Both the position numbers and the translations under genes were made by a program. This document shows positions 60,230 through 64,000 of a stretch of 64,000 nt of DNA, one piece after another. Source of the DNA: Sipunculus nudus. Lineage: Eukaryota > Annelida > Sipuncula > Golfingiida > Sipunculidae. The stretch is taken from positions 57,173,676-57,237,675 of the forward strand of contig CM049316.1 in NCBI GenBank assembly GCA_026874595.1, in the 5' to 3' direction. A model generated the notes under the pieces. It was not told the DNA's origin. It was given only the letters and a program-made list of their open reading frames with translations, and did no database searches. The stretch's first letter is position 1. The number at the start of each line of letters is the position of its first letter.

Positions 60230-62861
60230 CATTTCATATACGCGTAATTCCAAACATTCAGAAAACAGCAACGCACAGTGATCATTGCGCACTGAATGCT
60301 TACATATATTTAAAGATCTCATTCATGATTATTGTTTTATTAAAGTCCAACTTCACAAAATATAATTACTCGTTCTGTAGCAGATAACTTGTTTGTTTAA
60401 GTGATCCTTTTAAGTTTATGATCCGCTTTACATCTATAATATTTTTATCTTAGGGCGTATCATATATATACTGAGATGTTTACACACCGGTGATCGTCAG
60501 GTAACTGTTGCCTAACACGGGCACCCGGTTGTTCCTGTTATTTCCTTTAAAGGGGCCCAATCACCTATCTGACTTTTATAAACTAAAAGTAATCCCTCGG
60601 AGCTTTTATAAAAATAGTCCAGAAAACGTGGATATCACCGCACACAGGCTGCTTGTTTTGTTTACATCAACGTGTTTATGATATGTGGGGGCCCGCCAAA
60701 ATAATCAAAACAAAGTCAACACGGGCATCTGGCAGCAAGTCAGATAAGGCAGAGCTTTATAAATGGCGTTTTGCAACAAGTGACCTTTCGACCTCCGCAT
60801 ATATGCAACCTACCACCTGAGGTTACATGTTTTTCTCGTTTGTCAACATTGCTGTGTTCACAAACATGCTGTGGATAAACAAGTTCATACATCCTTCACG
60901 AAGGCGTTATAAGAATTTTTCGCGTACAAAATTACCCTTAGATCATTCATATATACACATAGGAAGCCAGAAATCACATAAATTCCTTTCCAAAAGGTAG
61001 GTGAATAGGCACCTTTAAGCACGATTTGGTGGCTTTGAGGAGTGGTCGCATTTCGAAATAGCTCATTGCGTTTGTTCAGACTAATCAAACGCTTTTATTA
61101 CGTAAAATGTGGTACTTGACCTCAATACAGAGCTTACATTGTCCCGATGCGATATATGTTAACATAGGTTTTCTAAAGGTCAAGGACTTTACTGGATAAT
61201 GACACATATGAAAAAAGCCTCAGCTGGTATTTGATATATCTATACGCGGAACCAAAAAGTCCAAAACGGTGTTCGACCAAATTAAAAAAAAAGTCAAATT
61301 TAACTAGCAGGGAAATATATTTTTAGAAACAGTAAACATGACAAATATGCACATACAGTTTTTTCTTGTTCCTGAACCTCCTCTGCTGTAACTGCCAAGG
61401 TTTTTGAGCACATTGCACAAATTTTGGCTTCGGAGTGGTTTATATATGTACAGTAGTAGCAAGCTTTCTCAAATAACATTTCCCGAGTGGTCCCATGCAA
61501 CGTTTCCTTCTGACAGTTCATTGAAATATATGAAAAACATGAAGACAAAGTATATGATGACTATGTTCCACGATCTCAACTTATACTAGACCCAAGAAAT
61601 TAATAATTATAAAAGAAACCAAAAGGGCATTCCAAACCAGCATTATCAAGGATTACCGGAATGGTGTTCTTACCGTATTTCCTTTTTTTTTAAAAAACAC
61701 CTTGATGGACTCTTTCTGGATCTAATGTGGATTCTGGTAATTTAGTGATTTTAAAATTTCTTTTATTGATATGAAACACTTTTCGTGGGCATTCGTTGAT
61801 TGATCGTTCCTGAGACGTTTCTAGTGTTATTGACTGACTATACTAATGCCGTCACTCAGACGTGCGTTTAAACAAGACAAGCAGTACACAATTAACCTTT
61901 GTAGCGGAATACTATGAGAGAGAGAGCAAATCCTCATTTACTAGTGTAATTGCAGATATTCTTTAAAAGAAACACTTGTACGTCCGTCATTGCTGAAATA
62001 TGCTTTACTTAAATTTCACTAAACTTCAGGTAGACCTGAACAACTGTTTGAAAGAATAAGGTTTGTTCATCGGACTTATTTGTCTAAATAAATAGATTAT
62101 ATCACCATCTATGCGTTATGCTATCAACAGGTCATTGCTAACAGAGAAGGTATTTTGGGCATTCACAGTTTCGTTACTGACTGAAGATCAACGCAAAACC
62201 TGCTTTCAAAACCTTCTATAATAAACTATATGATCAGAATTTTTTAATATCGTGAAAACGTTGCCCACAAATTCCACAAAAATAGACCCCTCGTGATGAA
62301 TTGAAAATCCACACTTTCTCAAGGCATACAAAACTGTTTTTATATATGTATTTCAGAATCATGTAGTTTTACAAATATTGAATGTGATTATTTATGACAT
62401 TAATACACAAGAAGATCAAATTTAAGGAGAAAGAAAAAAGAAAAGTAAATAGCTATAGTTTGCTGAAAATGTAATGGCTCTTCAAATTCGCTCATTATTT
62501 AACACTGATGGTTTACCTTGAATGCAGCTGAACAATTTATCTCACGTTGCAACGGCTCAGCGCAGGAGATGCATAATTCGGCATCGGGCAGGTTTATAAA
62601 CTGACAATGCTGACATCTTATTTCTGTTTCTGGCAGCATATCCGTGGTCGGTTCCTTTTTAAAACATGACAGAAAAGTGTGACTCCTCTTCACTTGTCAA
62701 TGTACTATTGGTGACTCGAAGGCAATACTTTTGTTCATGAAACGACATGTTTACAGTATATCATGTTCTTGTAATAAACATCAAATTATATGTAAAACGT
62801 TCGTCTTTACCTGTTTGTATACGGAGCGTAAGATCCCCTCTTGGAAAAGCTTCAGAACCAT
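56431..62861 (-). CDS. RNF31-like: Locus D: HOIP/RNF31-like gene, 5' end unresolved
   Basis: Exons on the minus strand: 62811-62861 (putative first), 62517-62654 (NZF1), 61357-61509 (NZF2), 59431-59670 (NZF3), 59197-59251 (linker), 58733-58845 (RING2-like), 57893-58024 (RING2/LDD), 57226-57341 and 56719-56866 (LDD), 56431-56460 (last). All phases fit, and no lesion is seen. That gives about 391 residues with three NZF fingers, no RING1-IBR, Phe for the RING2 catalytic Cys and a full LDD. No PUB exons were recognised in the remaining 1.1 kb of the window. Either the gene starts at 62861 as a PUB-less form or the PUB lies beyond the window. The role is inferred as for locus C. Confidence 0.8.
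56719..57341 (-). CDS. Locus D LDD exons
   Basis: 57226-57341 encodes KYGLYYKDYLDWLKMEAERR and ends KWL plus TG. 56719-56866 completes Cys and encodes KPYAEYIIGIINKHKVDPTV, ending HALTE|GTAATC. Glu-Tyr is kept, but the first Lys-Glu of YKEY is Ala-Glu. Confidence 0.8.
57893..58024 (-). CDS. Locus D RING2/LDD zinc exon
   Basis: 44 codons: MYFWYFWNCTKTKDCAKEPH followed by CHHPRDCVFYLRHF and LKKMLH|GTGAGT. It has seven extra aromatic residues at its start because the acceptor (GCATAG) lies further upstream than in A-C. Confidence 0.8.
58733..58845 (-). CDS. Locus D RING2-like exon
   Basis: Encodes CPKCECECLPDLGPFEER, CASC, FCDGC and FEQ. Cys spacing matches HOIP RING2, and GPF replaces the catalytic Gly-Gly-Cys region. 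113 nt, phase as in A and C. Confidence 0.85.
59197..59251 (-). CDS. Locus D linker exon
   Basis: 55 nt encoding VYVTLQNDFSDYFRKEKG with donor C|GTATGT, similar to the A exon at 7690-7747. Confidence 0.75.
59431..59670 (-). CDS. Locus D NZF3 exon
   Basis: 80 codons after TTTCTAG with CATCTYLNPSTTNICEMC, then a polar tail ending LRLSK. The donor AAG|GTGCCC is weak but in the expected phase. Confidence 0.8.
60189..60226. repeat. (TA)n microsatellite
   Basis: A TA run in the intron between NZF2 and NZF3 of locus D. Confidence 0.9.
60546..61018. mobile_element. TTAA-flanked MITE, copy 2 (inverted)
   Basis: Left TTAAAGGGGCCCAATCACCT and right GGTGAATAGGCACCTTTAA are inverted ends bordered by TTAA. 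The body corresponds to 28645-29099 on the other strand. It sits in the NZF2-NZF3 intron of locus D. Confidence 0.75.
61357..61509 (-). CDS. Locus D NZF2 exon
   Basis: 51 codons after AACTGTCAG with CYYCTYINHSEAKICAMC. Donor ACT|GTATGT. T-Y...M arrangement kept. Confidence 0.85.
62517..62654 (-). CDS. Locus D NZF1 exon
   Basis: 46 codons containing CQHCQFINLPDAELCISC, flanked by TTAAAAAG and AAG|GTAAAC. It is the reference that shows the 10-nt loss in locus A. Confidence 0.85.
62811..62861 (-). CDS. Locus D candidate first exon
   Basis: ATG at 62861 gives MVLKLFQEGILRSVYKQ and a good donor CAG|GTAAAG in phase 0, which fits the next exon. The frame upstream is closed by TAA seven codons before. 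It could also be an internal exon end, so the start is tentative. Confidence 0.4.
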
Positions 62862-64000
62862 TTTCAGGTGTAATTTTGTTTATAAGACTCACTTCAAACT
62901 GTTACATTATCTTTGACAAAGAGAGGCTATATACAAACGTCTCCCGGAGGCTGTCACTGTCACCAGTCACAGCGCCTTCCCAAAAACAGAATTAGGAACA
63001 CAGATGACTGCACTGTTTAAACTTTTTTTTAACAATTTGACTGGGATACATTCTTTTCAGCCCTCTTTCGACACTTGACAATCACTCCCGGAGAAAGTGT
63101 GATGACAATGCAATTCATAATCTTTACAGATTACGAAGGACAATAAGAAGCCGCAATAATGAAATGACCGCGAACAAAATACATGCTATAAATACCTACC
63201 ATTTTGGACCAGTTGTGCACTAGGTTGAATACATCATTACAATTGAATTAAAGTAAAAAATATATATTCAACATTGATTAGAATTATAATGACTAAATTG
63301 TCGCGATGCAGTTGAAACTGATTTTGAATGAATAGAAAGCGGACCCAAAGATATATGTAGAATTTAGCACCAATCTCGGAAAGAGCGGTTGATAAAATTT
63401 CCCGATCTTTTAGCTTTACCAACAGTCCAACTGTCCAATCTGTATCTGTACCAGATGGCATCACAGGGGCGTTTCTTTGTTGGAAAATATGTTTATACTC
63501 AACGCTGCTTCCTAATTTTGACTCCAAAAATTAATCAACGTACATCTTCGTAAAATTGTGTGAAAATCTGTCTACATCATGATTGTGTATGTGAGGGTGT
63601 GTGAAAATAGACACGGCTTTATTACCTGTTTTGGTGACTTTCGTCTATGAATCGTCAGACTCATGTTATAAAAGAGTAGACTAACACACCGATGGTTGCA
63701 GTGTTGTTAACTAAGTCCGTCACTCGGAGCTCTGCCTGCTTTTTATCAAAAGAAAAAAAATAATAATAGATTTCTGCACAGTGAAATTAATCTCTTCTTA
63801 AAACTGCGCATTTTTCACAGATGATACAAACCAAATGCACTCAGGGTGCATACCTCTAATAGAATAGCGGAAACATGAAGTGCTATATACCCTTAAATCT
63901 ACTAATTGCAAAAATATAACTGTATCACCTAAACTTTTGGCATGTAGTTCCTTGGTTATTAATATGCATATTCAGCAGAAGTTAATCCAGGGTGTGTGTG
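62862..64000. other. Right edge, no gene assigned
   Basis: A minus-strand frame from 63527 to 63237 contains DTDWTVGLLVKLKDREILS and ALSEIGAKF, but I do not recognise it. No PUB exon pattern (YGY, AELYLA..AEL) is visible. The upstream part of locus D may lie beyond 64000. Confidence 0.4.

Noticed and set aside
63237..63527. Minus-strand frame considered as upstream PUB exon of locus D
   Set aside because: It has none of the PUB landmarks seen in A, B and C (W..F/Y..D, YGY/MGY, AELYLA..AEL), so I left it unassigned.

Overview
The window looks like AT-rich nuclear DNA from a marine invertebrate. A mollusc is most likely, but this is inference. The support is: small exons with conventional GT-AG introns; very frequent (TA)n microsatellites; and repeats built on motifs such as 'GTGACCTTGACC', 'CCGTCGTCCGTCCGTC' and 'AGCTCAGCTGA', which I associate with bivalve and gastropod genomes. 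There are no operons or prokaryotic signals. Most long open frames are spurious. The real coding sequence lies in exons of 30-360 nt.

The main content is a cluster of four related genes or gene relics. All are recognisable relatives of HOIP/RNF31, the catalytic subunit of the linear ubiquitin chain assembly complex. Locus A (minus, about 3.1-16.8 kb), locus B (plus, 24.9-32.6 kb), locus C (minus, 42.8-49.6 kb) and locus D (minus, 56.4 kb to at least 62.7 kb) share one exon plan with matching exon lengths and splice phases. The plan is an N-terminal PUB domain in three exons, two or three RanBP2/NZF zinc fingers, a RING2-like zinc module, and a HOIP-type linear-chain-determining domain (LDD) with the HHPRDC motif and the YKEY...DP helix. 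The region that in HOIP holds UBA, RING1 and IBR is absent. In every copy the residue matching the RING2 catalytic cysteine is phenylalanine. I infer a lineage-specific family of HOIP-derived ubiquitin-reader or decoy proteins that has lost canonical ligase activity.

Locus C is the only copy readable from start codon to LDD without a lesion (about 609 aa). D is intact as far as it is seen, but no PUB exons were found before the window ends. A has an in-frame stop in a PUB exon and a 10-nt deletion in its first zinc finger. B has a one-base frameshift in the same PUB exon, a lost splice acceptor, destroyed zinc ligands, a stop after the third finger and another frameshift in RING2. A and B are therefore probably pseudogenes, although their LDD exons remain clean.

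Layout: 0-2.4 kb, a DIRS/Ngaro-type tyrosine-recombinase retrotransposon relic with an adjoining tRNA-derived SINE; 3.1-17.3 kb, locus A with a hAT transposon, a pogo-like MITE, a foldback element and a 2.2 kb dispersed repeat in its introns; 17.3-24.8 kb, tandem-repeat-rich spacer; 24.8-32.7 kb, locus B with a TTAA-flanked MITE in an intron; 32.7-42.7 kb, spacer with a second copy of the 2.2 kb repeat and a 280-bp tandem array; 42.8-49.6 kb, locus C; 49.6-56.4 kb, spacer with small MITEs and microsatellites; 56.4-62.9 kb, locus D with the second TTAA-flanked MITE in inverted orientation; 62.9-64 kb, unassigned.

All exon boundaries come from reading splice consensus together with paralogue-to-paralogue alignment by eye. 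The human HOIP comparison is from memory of the family and was not computed.
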